From contig JBCFAO010000014.1 in NCBI GenBank assembly GCA_038562165.1, positions 1-64,000 of the forward strand: a DNA stretch of 64,000 bases, given 5' to 3'. Origin of the DNA: WRMS01 sp038562165 (lineage in GTDB: Bacteria > Bacillota > Peptococcia > DRI-13 > UBA5745). Below are positions 40,344 through 48,824 of this stretch, piece by piece. Positions within the stretch are counted from its first letter, which is position 1. Each line of letters begins with the position of its first letter. The notes beneath the pieces are model-generated. The model worked only from the letters and a program-made list of their open reading frames with translations. It did not search any database and had not been told where the DNA came from. The position numbers and the translations under genes are program-made.

Positions 40344-41603
40344 TTATTGATTTGCCGCGTCCACGATAGGCAGTGTGGAACCCCCATAGGGCATCAGCAG
40401 TATTGATGGGTTTGCAGCGCTGGCCGCCAATGCTGCGTCCAATGCATCCTGCACCTTGCGAAAGGGGCGCATAAATATTTTGCGGACAAAAGCTTCTTCC
40501 ATTTCAGAAACAAGATAAATATTTGCCTTGCGCAAAATCAGGGCGATTGCCGCCGCTTTGTGGCCACCCAATACGAACTCCTGCTTGATTCTGGCGGTAA
40601 GTTCCTCCGGTGTATTTGCCCGAAGCATCCATTCTTCGAAGACCGGTTCACCCATTCCCTCCTGGCAGGAGCCAACCAGTATGATAATTCCCCCGTCCCG
40701 GACTGCAGAGCCTGCATTGTCAAGTGCCTTTTGCACCTGGTATAGGTTCAGATCTTTAGGGGCCCCGCCCTGGGAGACAATCACAATATCCGCTTTATAG
40801 CTGATATGCTTCTGGTAAAGTTGGTCCAGGGCGGCGCAGCCCCCGCGGTGTGCTTGAATATAATGTCCTGCGAATGCACGGACGACTTTTTTATTCTTGT
40901 CCAAAATAACATTCAGAAGAAAGTGAATAGGACACAGCGCAATTGCTTCTTCCAGATCGCTGCGCACAGGGTTGCCCTCCAGAATGCCGACTTTCGCTTT
41001 GTCTTCCACCATCATCCGGTGATTGGCCTGGATGGCATCATGAGAGGATACGCCTGGCATAATGGCTTTGGCACCGCCGGAGTAACCGGCAAAATAATGA
41101 TATTCAATGTTGCCCAGGCAAATGCGCAAGTCGGCTGCGGCAACGGTCTTATCAATATCCACCGGGGTTCCCGCCTCTGTGATACCCAGACGCACAAAGC
41201 CCTCTGTTCCCGAATCAATACAGCGAAGGCGGCGAAAAACCTCAGGGCCAACTAATTCTTCCTTTTCGGATTCTGTATGGAACCGATGGCTGCCCAGTGC
41301 AAAGACGATCGTAATGTTTTGACTGGGGACTCCGGTATCGTACAGACGCTGGAGCACGAGGGGCAACACGGTTTTGCTGGGCATTGGCCGGGTGATGTCG
41401 CTTGTTACAATGACGATATTATCCTTCGGCTGCACTATTTCCTCCAATCTGCTGGCGCCAATCGGAAAATCCAGGGCCTGCCTGATAACTTGATCTTCTG
41501 CAATTGTTTGCTCTAGTTGATTGGGCAGCAGCAAATCGGTATGGATGTTATCCGGAATAGTGAAGCGTTGCGGAGTTTTGCCAAAGCCTATCGTGTGTTC
41601 CAT
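40344..41603 (-). CDS. larA: LarA-family nickel-pincer 2-hydroxyacid racemase/epimerase homologue
   Basis: The 419-residue protein has LarA landmarks: SDITRP (68-73), ALGSHRFHT with His106 and His109, EYHYFAGYSGGAKAIMPG with His169 and Lys179 (the lysine that anchors the nickel-pincer cofactor), and NHRMM with His195. LarA enzymes racemise or epimerise 2-hydroxy acids by hydride abstraction. The cofactor-making genes larB, larC and larE are not in the window. It is the last gene of a three-gene operon with a carboxylate-type transporter and an amidohydrolase. Its substrate need not be lactate. AGGAGG precedes the ATG. Confidence 0.88.
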   Translation of the reverse strand: MEHTIGFGKTPQRFTIPDNIHTDLLLPNQLEQTIAEDQVIRQALDFPIGASRLEEIVQPKDNIVIVTSDITRPMPSKTVLPLVLQRLYDTGVPSQNITIVFALGSHRFHTESEKEELVGPEVFRRLRCIDSGTEGFVRLGITEAGTPVDIDKTVAAADLRICLGNIEYHYFAGYSGGAKAIMPGVSSHDAIQANHRMMVEDKAKVGILEGNPVRSDLEEAIALCPIHFLLNVILDKNKKVVRAFAGHYIQAHRGGCAALDQLYQKHISYKADIVIVSQGGAPKDLNLYQVQKALDNAGSAVRDGGIIILVGSCQEGMGEPVFEEWMLRANTPEELTARIKQEFVLGGHKAAAIALILRKANIYLVSEMEEAFVRKIFMRPFRKVQDALDAALAASAANPSILLMPYGGSTLPIVDAANQ

Positions 41604-41654
41604 GGGGCCTCCTGGGTCACTGTATTTTGGCTGCTCAACTATGTGATGGTACTT

Positions 41655-42941
41655 CTAAAATGCCGGGAATAAAGTCATGGTATAGAAGACATATCCGACA
41701 ATCAGCACAATGGAGATAAGCCAGCCTTGCTTGAAGAGGGATTTGATGTCATAGCCGCCGGCGCCCATGGCCAGGGGGATGGCAGGAGTAGCCATTGGAG
41801 TCATAAAAGCAGTAAGGCTGCCGGCGGTAATCAGGATCATCAGCCCGATGGGATTTGCACCTAGTGACTGGCAGGTGAGCAGGCAGATGGGGACAAAGAT
41901 GTTCATCACTGCTTGATTGAGCATGAATTGTGTGATAATGAAGGGAATTGCGAAAAAGAGAAGACCCAGAAGGTAGTTGTTTTGCGTGCCGCCAACAATA
42001 CTGGCAAGCCAGTCGCCGACGACGACGCCGGCCCCGGTGTCATTGAGGGCATTGCCCATTGCCAGTGCGCCCACGTACATGCAGGCGATTGAAATAGGCA
42101 TAGCCGCAATAGCTTCTTTTTCCGTCAGTACACCGCAGACTACGGTAAGCACTGCTCCCACCAGACAGATTTGCCAGGCGGGGATGCCAATCTGAGAGTT
42201 AAACACCAGCATGATAATAGCAACGAAAAATATGACATAGCCCATGGTTTCGGAAAAGGGCTTAAGAGGCTTCTTTTCCGCTTGGCTGGCGGCTGCGCCG
42301 GAGATTGGCACAATAGGCTGGTTCGGAGAGAATTTTGGAGCAAAAAAGTAAGCCCATAGTAAAATGATGATAAAGAGGGGTAATCTGCCTACGGTAAAGT
42401 CAAAGGCGTTCATGGTAATATCGGTAAATCCGTAAGTCTCCAGATAGCCGTTATACTGCCCGGTAGCCGTAATGGCATAGCCGAAAGGCAGTACGGCGCA
42501 GCAGCCAATGGCTACAACGGCAAGGGGAAACATAATTTTGGACGGGCTCACGTTGAACTGCTTACAGGTAGTTGAAGCCAGGGGAAAGACAATTGCGAAA
42601 GCAACCATGGGACTGGTCAGAAAGCTGGTGAGCAGCGCAGCCAGAATGATATAGCCGGCATAAGCTTTATTGAAGGAGCCGCCAGACGCTTTCATTATAG
42701 AGGCAGACATTTTGTCAACGAATTGTGTGCGATTAAGCCCTGCCGCAATAACGAACATGCCGACAATCAGGACGGTATTGGAGTTGCCAAAACCGCTGAT
42801 CGCCTTGGCGCCGTCAAGACAACCGGTCACCACCAGCGCAATCAAGGTGAGCAATGAGGTAATTGCCATGGGAAACTTATTGATGATATAGCTGACTAAA
42901 GACAGGGCAAAGATAATGATACAGATAACCAGTGTGTTCAT
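41655..42941 (-). CDS. SLC13/ion-transporter-superfamily anion permease
   Basis: The 428-residue protein has about eleven membrane spans arranged as two repeats. Each repeat contains the re-entrant type segments of the IT superfamily (LTSFLTSPMVAFAIVFPLA and LTAFMTPMATPAIPLAMGAGG). Such carriers import di- or monocarboxylates or sulfate with sodium, or exchange them. Being between the amidohydrolase and the larA homologue, at 51 bp from each, suggests it imports their carboxylate substrate. RBS GGAGGAT precedes the ATG. Confidence 0.85.
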   Translation of the reverse strand: MNTLVICIIIFALSLVSYIINKFPMAITSLLTLIALVVTGCLDGAKAISGFGNSNTVLIVGMFVIAAGLNRTQFVDKMSASIMKASGGSFNKAYAGYIILAALLTSFLTSPMVAFAIVFPLASTTCKQFNVSPSKIMFPLAVVAIGCCAVLPFGYAITATGQYNGYLETYGFTDITMNAFDFTVGRLPLFIIILLWAYFFAPKFSPNQPIVPISGAAASQAEKKPLKPFSETMGYVIFFVAIIMLVFNSQIGIPAWQICLVGAVLTVVCGVLTEKEAIAAMPISIACMYVGALAMGNALNDTGAGVVVGDWLASIVGGTQNNYLLGLLFFAIPFIITQFMLNQAVMNIFVPICLLTCQSLGANPIGLMILITAGSLTAFMTPMATPAIPLAMGAGGYDIKSLFKQGWLISIVLIVGYVFYTMTLFPAF

Positions 42942-42992
42942 AATATCCTCCTCATCGATTAGAACAATACAACAACGGGTTAGTCTGAAGCT

Positions 42993-44177
42993 TTATTTGG
43001 AGGCCGCCAGTGCATCGAGAGCAGCCTTGCCGATGGGCCGGTTTTTGCCGCGGCTCCGTCTTGGGGTAAAGATCTTGGAGCCGACGCAAGTGAATATAGA
43101 CTGCAACTTTTTATCGCCCGCCAGCTCGGTGCCGGCGCTGTCAATGTAGGTAAAATTGCCGTACTCCACCTTAAAAGCCGTGAAATCGGCAGGTTTTCCC
43201 TCCTTGATTTCCAGAGCCTTGTCCGTAAGGCCCAGCAGGCGGACCGGGGCTTCGGTAATCATGCGAATGGCCTGATCCAGGCTGACTCCCAGACAGAGGA
43301 ATTTGGAGAGAGTTGTGGCCATGTTGAATACCGGACCGTCAATGTCAGAGACATGGAGATCGGTGGAGATGGTATCCAGTTCAAAGCCCTGGGCCATTGC
43401 TGCCTGTGCCACCTCAAAGGTAAAGCTGTTGATGCCGTGGCCCATATCGAAGATGACGCCGCGCTTGCGTGCCTCCAGCACGCACTGCTTTACCTTGCCG
43501 CCTTTATCGAGAATGCCTGAATCGGTCTTAGCGTATGTATGGGTGAGCTGATCGCCCTTCTTCATAAAGCCAAGAATGGTTTCAGTGCTCAAATCACAGC
43601 GGGTTGCATGGACGCACATGGTTGTACCGAGCTCGTCGCACAGTTCCCGGATAGCTCTCAGCGCTGCCAGAGGATCGGCACACATCGCGCTGGTTACCCG
43701 TACCTTCAGGCCGCATAGTTCGTCACGGTATTTGTTAAATGCAGCCTTGCAGGCATCTTTGTCCAGATTGTCCATATCGTTCAGTTCATAACCGAGAATA
43801 GGTAATCCTATACGAGAGATGTTCAGAAAGGATTTGTATTTCAGGTCGGTGCACCAGCGTACATAGTGCCGGAAATCCGCAAAAGTATCGGCTCCGGCTG
43901 TGCCAGGGTCCACTGCGTAGGTGACTCCCTCAGGAAGAAAGTAAATCTGTGGGTCTACTCCCACGCCAGGACTGTCATAGTAGAAGTGGGCGTGAGGATC
44001 TACCCAACCGGTAGTGATGGTCAGGCCTTGGGCATCGATTGTTTCCTCCGCAGCGGCGCTGAGCTCCTCACCGATTCGGGTGACAATACCGTTTTCCACC
44101 AAGATATCTCCTTTGGAGACGACACCGTCAAAGATGGACATGATAGATGCATTTTTAATCAAGTAGCTTCGTAGCAT
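42993..44177 (-). CDS. Amidohydrolase of the cog3964 group (dihydroorotase-like; likely O-acyl hydroxyacid deacylase)
   Basis: The 394-residue enzyme has a binuclear metal site readable in sequence: His62 and His64 in DPHAHFY, Lys158 (carboxylated lysine) in CGLKVRV, His190, His213 and Asp273 in STDLH. It matches the EF_0837/cog3964 proteins often misnamed dihydroorotase. From published work as I recall it, members of that group hydrolyse acetyl-(R)-mandelate and similar 2-acetoxy acids. With a LarA homologue and a carboxylate transporter next door, a role in freeing a 2-hydroxy acid is attractive. RBS GGGGGAG precedes the ATG. Confidence 0.85.
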   Translation of the reverse strand: MLRSYLIKNASIMSIFDGVVSKGDILVENGIVTRIGEELSAAAEETIDAQGLTITTGWVDPHAHFYYDSPGVGVDPQIYFLPEGVTYAVDPGTAGADTFADFRHYVRWCTDLKYKSFLNISRIGLPILGYELNDMDNLDKDACKAAFNKYRDELCGLKVRVTSAMCADPLAALRAIRELCDELGTTMCVHATRCDLSTETILGFMKKGDQLTHTYAKTDSGILDKGGKVKQCVLEARKRGVIFDMGHGINSFTFEVAQAAMAQGFELDTISTDLHVSDIDGPVFNMATTLSKFLCLGVSLDQAIRMITEAPVRLLGLTDKALEIKEGKPADFTAFKVEYGNFTYIDSAGTELAGDKKLQSIFTCVGSKIFTPRRSRGKNRPIGKAALDALAASK

Positions 44178-44216
44178 CCTGCTCCCCCTTTCTGTAACTT
44201 GGCTGCCTATTGTGTC

Positions 44217-44260
44217 TCAGATATCTGAACAAGTGTATTATATTAGTGGAAGTAATATAA
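44217..44260. promoter_or_regulatory. Two palindromes in the amidohydrolase-lysR intergenic region
   Basis: TCAGATATCTGA is a perfect 12-bp palindrome (44217-44228). TTATATTA and TAATATAA flank 7 bp (44238-44260), the T-N11-A-like symmetry usual for LysR sites. They lie between the divergent genes, upstream of both. Confidence 0.6.
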
Positions 44261-44277
44261 GTAAAATACATTTTATC

Positions 44278-44306
44278 TTGAATTATATAAAAATAATTGA
44301 TATAAT
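44278..44306 (+). promoter_or_regulatory. Sigma-A promoter for the lysR gene
   Basis: TTGAAT (44278-44283), 17 bp, TATAAT (44301-44306), 30 bp before the start codon. Confidence 0.7.
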
Positions 44307-44335
44307 TTTACTGGCGATCGGAGGAGACGTATGTA

Positions 44336-45223
44336 ATGAAGCTACAACAATTGCGTTATTTTCAGGCAGCTTGCCGGTATGGGAGCACCCTTCATGCGGC
44401 TGAAGCCCTCCATATATCGCAACCCACTGTGTCTATGGCCATCAAAGAGTTGGAGCAGGAGTTTGGTTTGACCCTCATCACCCGGCAGTACAAGGGCTTC
44501 TCATTGACCCATGAGGGAAAAACCTTTCTGGAGCTGACCGAAAGGCTGTTGGATTACGCAGACAATGTGGTCCAAATAATGAGGGATCTTGGTCAAAAAC
44601 GTAACCTTATCCGCTTGGGCATGCCTCCGATGATCGGTTCGATTCTCTTTCCCATGATTTATGTGGATTTTGGCCGTAAGCACCCGGAAGTAAACTTCAC
44701 TACGGCGGAATCCGGCAGCCGAATGCTTCTGCAGCAGCTTAACGATAATTTGCTGGATATGGTGTTTGTGCCTCATACCGGGCCCTTACCGGCTGAATAT
44801 GGGGCGATACCTGTGATGTGTATGGAAACTGTGTGCTGTGTGTCCAAAGAACACCGCCTGGCAAAAAACCAGAGTATAACTGTTGAGGATTTGCGTAACG
44901 AACCTCTGGTCATGTTTCGGAACAGCTTTTTCCAAAATGAACTGATCTCACAAATGTTTGAACGGCGCAGTATTGAGCCGAAGGTGCTGCATTACTCGGA
45001 GCAGCTATCCACTATTCAAAAACTGGTGGAAAGCAATACGGCAGTGGGGTTTATCTTCCGCAATATTTCCGAGCAGATAACCAATATCGTCAATCTGTCC
45101 TTTGAGCCCAAGGTTACGCTGCAGGTAAGCCTTGCCTGGAGGAACAGCAGCTATATGTATAGTGATATGCTCAAGTTCATCCAGTATTTTAAATCACTGA
45201 AACTAGATAAAGCAGATGCATAG
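44336..45223 (+). CDS. LysR-family transcriptional regulator
   Basis: The 295-residue protein has the N-terminal LysR helix-turn-helix (LQQLRYFQAACRYGSTLHAA, then LHISQPTVSMAIKELEQEFG) and a C-terminal two-lobe effector domain. It is divergent from the amidohydrolase-transporter-larA operon, the classic arrangement for a LysR regulator that activates the facing genes in response to a pathway intermediate. GGAGGAG precedes the ATG. Confidence 0.93.
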   Translation: MKLQQLRYFQAACRYGSTLHAAEALHISQPTVSMAIKELEQEFGLTLITRQYKGFSLTHEGKTFLELTERLLDYADNVVQIMRDLGQKRNLIRLGMPPMIGSILFPMIYVDFGRKHPEVNFTTAESGSRMLLQQLNDNLLDMVFVPHTGPLPAEYGAIPVMCMETVCCVSKEHRLAKNQSITVEDLRNEPLVMFRNSFFQNELISQMFERRSIEPKVLHYSEQLSTIQKLVESNTAVGFIFRNISEQITNIVNLSFEPKVTLQVSLAWRNSSYMYSDMLKFIQYFKSLKLDKADA

Positions 45224-45240
45224 CATATCCTTAATAATAT

Positions 45241-45288
45241 AAAAAGGCTAAGTTGACCCGGCGGTGAGCAGGGCAGCTTAGCCTTTTT
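45241..45288 (+). terminator. Terminator after lysR
   Basis: AAAAAGGCTAAG and CTTAGCCTTTTT form a perfect 12-bp stem around a 24-base loop, followed by TT. Confidence 0.85.
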
Positions 45289-45376
45289 TATGGTGATATG
45301 GTCACGGTAATGAAGGGCGAAAAACAGTAGAATGATGAACAAAGGTACTACAACAGGAGAAGAAGGGAGGACTAAA

Positions 45377-45538
45377 ATGAAATATATCATTGGTATTGCT
45401 ATCGGTGCTTTAGTCGGCTATTTTGTATTCTACCGGTTGATCGGCTGCAGCGGCGGAACCTGTCCTATAACATCAAATCCTTATACGTCTATCATCTATG
45501 GCAGCGTGTTAGGTGCGCTTTTGTCGGCACAATTTTGA
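45377..45538 (+). CDS. Small membrane protein (DUF6132-like)
   Basis: The 53-residue protein has two membrane segments (YIIGIAIGALVGYFVFYRLI and SIIYGSVLGALLSAQF) joined by GCSGGTCPITSNPY, a Cys-containing loop typical of DUF6132-like proteins. The loop cysteines could carry a redox or metal/sulfur group, but the function is unknown. GGGAGG lies upstream of the ATG; an in-frame upstream ATG at 45332 lacks a ribosome-binding site. Confidence 0.75.
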   Translation: MKYIIGIAIGALVGYFVFYRLIGCSGGTCPITSNPYTSIIYGSVLGALLSAQF

Positions 45539-45617
45539 CAGCAGGGTTACAGGCGGCTATGGCATCTAGCAGGAGTTTGGCTTGATGGTCATTGCCGGCT
45601 CCAATTATTGGCTTAGT

Positions 45618-46262
45618 TTACTTTACGGGAAAATCAAAATAAGTGTCGGGATAGGGTTCCTTCGCCAGACTAAAATGCCACCATTCGCAGGAATAGGTAA
45701 CAAAACCGCTGTCGGTCATGGCCTGCCGTAAAATCTGGCGATTATGCTCCTGCTGGTCAGTGAGACCTTCGGTGACGATATGGGAGCGGGGATCCATATA
45801 GTCGAAGATGGAGCCCATATCCAGTTCCTGATAGGTTTTGCTATCCACGATGGTAAGATCTACGGCGCTGCCCCGGGAATGGCCGGATTTTTTCGCTATA
45901 TAGCCAATATTGAAGAAATCTGCTTTATCCACATTGGGGAAATGAACGGGTTTGCGCCGGATATCTTGAATATCGCTGCCCCAGCGTACAAAATCATCTA
46001 CAGCCTGTTGAGGACGATAAGCGTCATAGATTTTCATGATATATCCTTGCTTGCGCAAGATATCTGCCGCTTTAATGCAGCACTCTGCCGCCTCCCGGCT
46101 CATGATCACCAAGGGCTGTTCATAGCCTGTGATCCGGCGGCCGATAAAATTATCGCTGCCCCAATATTTTGCATCAATGATGCAATCCTCAATCAGTTCA
46201 TCAATATAAACGAAGCCTTGGGGCAGCCCCGCTTTGGGGACGCCCAGCGTACTAATATTCAT
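45618..46262 (-). CDS. vanX: D-alanyl-D-alanine dipeptidase (VanX/DdpX family)
   Basis: The 214-residue enzyme has the zinc-peptidase motifs of VanX: Arg83 in YDAYRP, SGHSRGSAVD with zinc ligands His128 and Asp135, and EWWH with catalytic Glu193 and zinc ligand His196. It cleaves D-Ala-D-Ala. No vanA/vanH or vanRS genes are near. Its partner is a DUF819 membrane protein 17 bp upstream, so a role in reusing wall-derived D-dipeptides is more likely than glycopeptide resistance. Confidence 0.9.
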   Translation of the reverse strand: MNISTLGVPKAGLPQGFVYIDELIEDCIIDAKYWGSDNFIGRRITGYEQPLVIMSREAAECCIKAADILRKQGYIMKIYDAYRPQQAVDDFVRWGSDIQDIRRKPVHFPNVDKADFFNIGYIAKKSGHSRGSAVDLTIVDSKTYQELDMGSIFDYMDPRSHIVTEGLTDQQEHNRQILRQAMTDSGFVTYSCEWWHFSLAKEPYPDTYFDFPVK

Positions 46263-46279
46263 CTCTATTTGTCCTCATT

Positions 46280-47512
46280 TTACGGCATGAATTTGCTCAG
46301 CCACTCCGCCATAATCAATCCTAGGGGAGTGCCAATGATATAACCCCATAAGCCGCACAAAATTCCGGGGATTACCAATGCGCCGTAACCCTTGGCTACC
46401 GCCATAGCTGCAGCGGTGGAAGGACCGCCGATGTTGGCATTGGAGGCAACGGTGAGCTCCTCGATGTTTTGATTGAGAACTTTACCCCAAGCCAAGGTCC
46501 AGCCGATATTGATGAAGGCGATCAGGCCGCAGAAGATAAAGAGCAGGGGCGCATTGACGAGTACGTCCATCAGATCGGCAGGGCAGCCGATGACCACAAA
46601 GAAGATGTAGATCAAGAATGTGCCTAATTCCTGAGCGCTTCTTAGTTTTTCAAAATATTTGGGAAAAAGAGAAGTCAACGTAACCGAGATTACCGTCAGC
46701 ATGACGAATTGATTGCCAAAGATCATGGCCGGAATTTTGCTGATCGTACCGGCGTCCTCCGGCACTGCCAACAATTCCTTAAACAGACCCCCCAGCTTGG
46801 TAGCAATTGCAACGATAAAGAAGGCCGTGGCCACGGTCATCGCTACGTCCAACAGAGAGATTTCCTTTTTGCCCCAGAAGGAGGCGGTCATGGTTTTGGC
46901 ATTGCTGCCGGCCCCTTTTTCCTCGATCTCTTTTTGGAAGGGATGGGGATAATGTTTTTTGAAGAAAGCGCTGCTGGGAATCCAGAGAAGAACAAAGATC
47001 ACCAAAGCCATAACGAAATTGTCGGCAATGACCTCGGAACTCAGCATAGTCTGGGAAATATTGGTGGAGCTGGCTACGGCAAACAGGTTCACACCGCCCC
47101 CGATATAGGAGCCGGTAAGAATGCCGGCCATTTTATCCAACTCGGGAATGAAGTTGCGGAAAGCAAAAAAGGCGATGATGGCGCCCAAAAGGGTGCCTAC
47201 GGCACTGATGTTAAAACAGAGAAACATTTTGCCGGTATCTTTAATGATGGATCTGATGTTTGCCCGGAATAAGAGCATAGCTACAGACAGAGGAATGCAA
47301 TAATCCCAAACCGTATCGTAAACCGGCGATGCTGTAGGAATGATTTTGACGTTCACGGCGATGACTGCAAGAATAAGTCCGATCACCGGTCCGGACAACC
47401 GTTCTGCCCATTTATAGTTTTGTTCCAAATAGATAGAGGCTGCAGCGAATATGACGAGGATTGCCCAAAGGACCCAAGTATTATCCGGGGATACCAATGT
47501 TTGAATGGACAT
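46280..47512 (-). CDS. DUF819 family membrane transporter
   Basis: The 410-residue protein has about ten to twelve membrane spans with the DUF819 features SYIGGGVNLFAVA and ASNANIGGPSTAAAMAVAKG. DUF819 proteins (YjcL-like) are thought to be transporters and are often encoded with peptidases or dipeptide epimerases. It is the first gene of a two-gene unit with VanX, suggesting import of D-Ala-D-Ala or a similar dipeptide. RBS AGGAGGG precedes the ATG. Confidence 0.85.
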   Translation of the reverse strand: MSIQTLVSPDNTWVLWAILVIFAAASIYLEQNYKWAERLSGPVIGLILAVIAVNVKIIPTASPVYDTVWDYCIPLSVAMLLFRANIRSIIKDTGKMFLCFNISAVGTLLGAIIAFFAFRNFIPELDKMAGILTGSYIGGGVNLFAVASSTNISQTMLSSEVIADNFVMALVIFVLLWIPSSAFFKKHYPHPFQKEIEEKGAGSNAKTMTASFWGKKEISLLDVAMTVATAFFIVAIATKLGGLFKELLAVPEDAGTISKIPAMIFGNQFVMLTVISVTLTSLFPKYFEKLRSAQELGTFLIYIFFVVIGCPADLMDVLVNAPLLFIFCGLIAFINIGWTLAWGKVLNQNIEELTVASNANIGGPSTAAAMAVAKGYGALVIPGILCGLWGYIIGTPLGLIMAEWLSKFMP

Positions 47513-47848
47513 AAATCTCCCTCCTGCTATTCAGTTGGTTTTTCGGCATATAATGATTACCCGTATCACCTCCCCACAGTACTGCCTTTCCTATGAACAT
47601 AATTATGCGGAAATAACAGAGAAATACCAGGTGTCCTATCAATAAACACGCAGTTATACCATTAAACGTAAGACACAAGACCAAATGGAAGTTTATCGGA
47701 AATGTATTTATAGGCAGCATAAAAACTGCCAGCAGATTCAAAACCCACTGGCAGAAAAACTTTTATTTTTTCGCCTGTCTACTTGACGGGGAGCAATTCG
47801 CTTTGCGGCAGTCTCTGCCTATGAGATTACCGAATTGCCGACCTAATT
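47513..47848. other. Gene-free region between DUF819 and cysE
   Basis: No gene was recognised. It contains a bidirectional terminator (47721-47759), an inverted repeat GCAATTCG / CGAATTGC with an inner GGCAG-TCT-CTGCC hairpin (47793-47838), and AT-rich sequence that should include the DUF819 promoter. Confidence 0.6.
47721..47759. terminator. Terminator after cysE
   Basis: CTGCCAG / CTGGCAG with a 15-base loop and TTTTT on the minus strand side, AAAAAC-TTTTATTTTTT on the other. Confidence 0.75.
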
Positions 47849-48760
47849 TCACTCTGGCATTTTCATCTCTTTAAAATCCAGCTCCGGGGTTTTTATGCTT
47901 ACCCTGGTACCCGGCGGCACAGACTTGGTAATAAAAGCATTGCTGCCGATTACCGCCCCTTTGCCGATGACGGTTTCTCCTCCTAAAATCGAGGTGGAGG
48001 AATAGATGGTAACTTCATCCTCAATGGTAGGATGGCGTTTTTTGCCTCGCAAGCCTTGGCCGCCTCTGGTGGACAGCGCGCCTAAGGTCACGCCCTGATA
48101 GATTTTGACATGGTTGCCGATTTCCGTGGTTTCGCCGACAACGATGCCGGTGCCGTGGTCAATAAAGAAGTGGTGGCCGATGGCGGCTCCGGGATGGATG
48201 TCGATACCGGTTAAGCCGTGGGCATATTCCGTCATGATGCGGGGAATCAAGGGCACGCCCAAGAGAAAGAATTCGTGGGCTATGCGGTATACAGTGATAG
48301 CATAGATGCCGGGATAAGCAAAGATAATTTCCTGTTTGCTGCGGGCTGCCGGATCGCCGTCTAAGGCGGCATCCACATCCATATACAGGGTTTTTCTCAA
48401 GGCAGGCAGCTTGGCGATAAAATCCCGGGTAATTTGCCGGGCCTGCTTCTCGATTTCCGGTGTGCAGCCGTTGCTTTCGGCATGGCCGTGAAGCAGGGCC
48501 AGGCAGAGCTGCTGCTGCAGTTTATCTTGCACCGCATAAAGCAGCAAGCCTATATAGTAGTTTAAGCCGGCCTTTGCCGTGCTGAGTTTCCGGTAAAAGC
48601 CGGGGAAAAGTATTTCCCGCAGCATATCGATAATTTCGATAACTTCATTTCTGTCCGGCAGGTGGTTGGGGTGAATCATATGCTCATCGGCATTCTCAGC
48701 CAGTTCATTAATAACGCCGGCAACTAATTCGTTAAAGTGGCCATACTTTGTATTGTCCAT
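47849..48760 (-). CDS. cysE: Serine O-acetyltransferase (EpsC/CysE long form)
   Basis: The 303-residue protein has an extended N-terminal helical domain and a left-handed beta-helix with GVPLIPRIMTEYAHGLTGID, AIGHHFFIDHGTGIVVGET and VKIYQGVTLGALS. It makes O-acetylserine, the carbon skeleton for cysteine. Clostridia often carry this long form. It is the last gene of the minus-strand sulfur operon, 64 bp after xdhC. AAGGAGGG precedes the ATG. Confidence 0.93.
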   Translation of the reverse strand: MDNTKYGHFNELVAGVINELAENADEHMIHPNHLPDRNEVIEIIDMLREILFPGFYRKLSTAKAGLNYYIGLLLYAVQDKLQQQLCLALLHGHAESNGCTPEIEKQARQITRDFIAKLPALRKTLYMDVDAALDGDPAARSKQEIIFAYPGIYAITVYRIAHEFFLLGVPLIPRIMTEYAHGLTGIDIHPGAAIGHHFFIDHGTGIVVGETTEIGNHVKIYQGVTLGALSTRGGQGLRGKKRHPTIEDEVTIYSSTSILGGETVIGKGAVIGSNAFITKSVPPGTRVSIKTPELDFKEMKMPE

Positions 48761-48824
48761 AAAACCCTCCTTAAAATAAAACCTCAGCCAATATTCTTAG
48801 ACTATGTGGTTTAAGCTCAAAAGT

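Noticed and set aside
47481..47741. Minus-strand frame overlapping the DUF819 start and its leader
   Set aside because: It has no ribosome-binding site or recognisable sequence and crosses the terminator region. It is more likely leader DNA.
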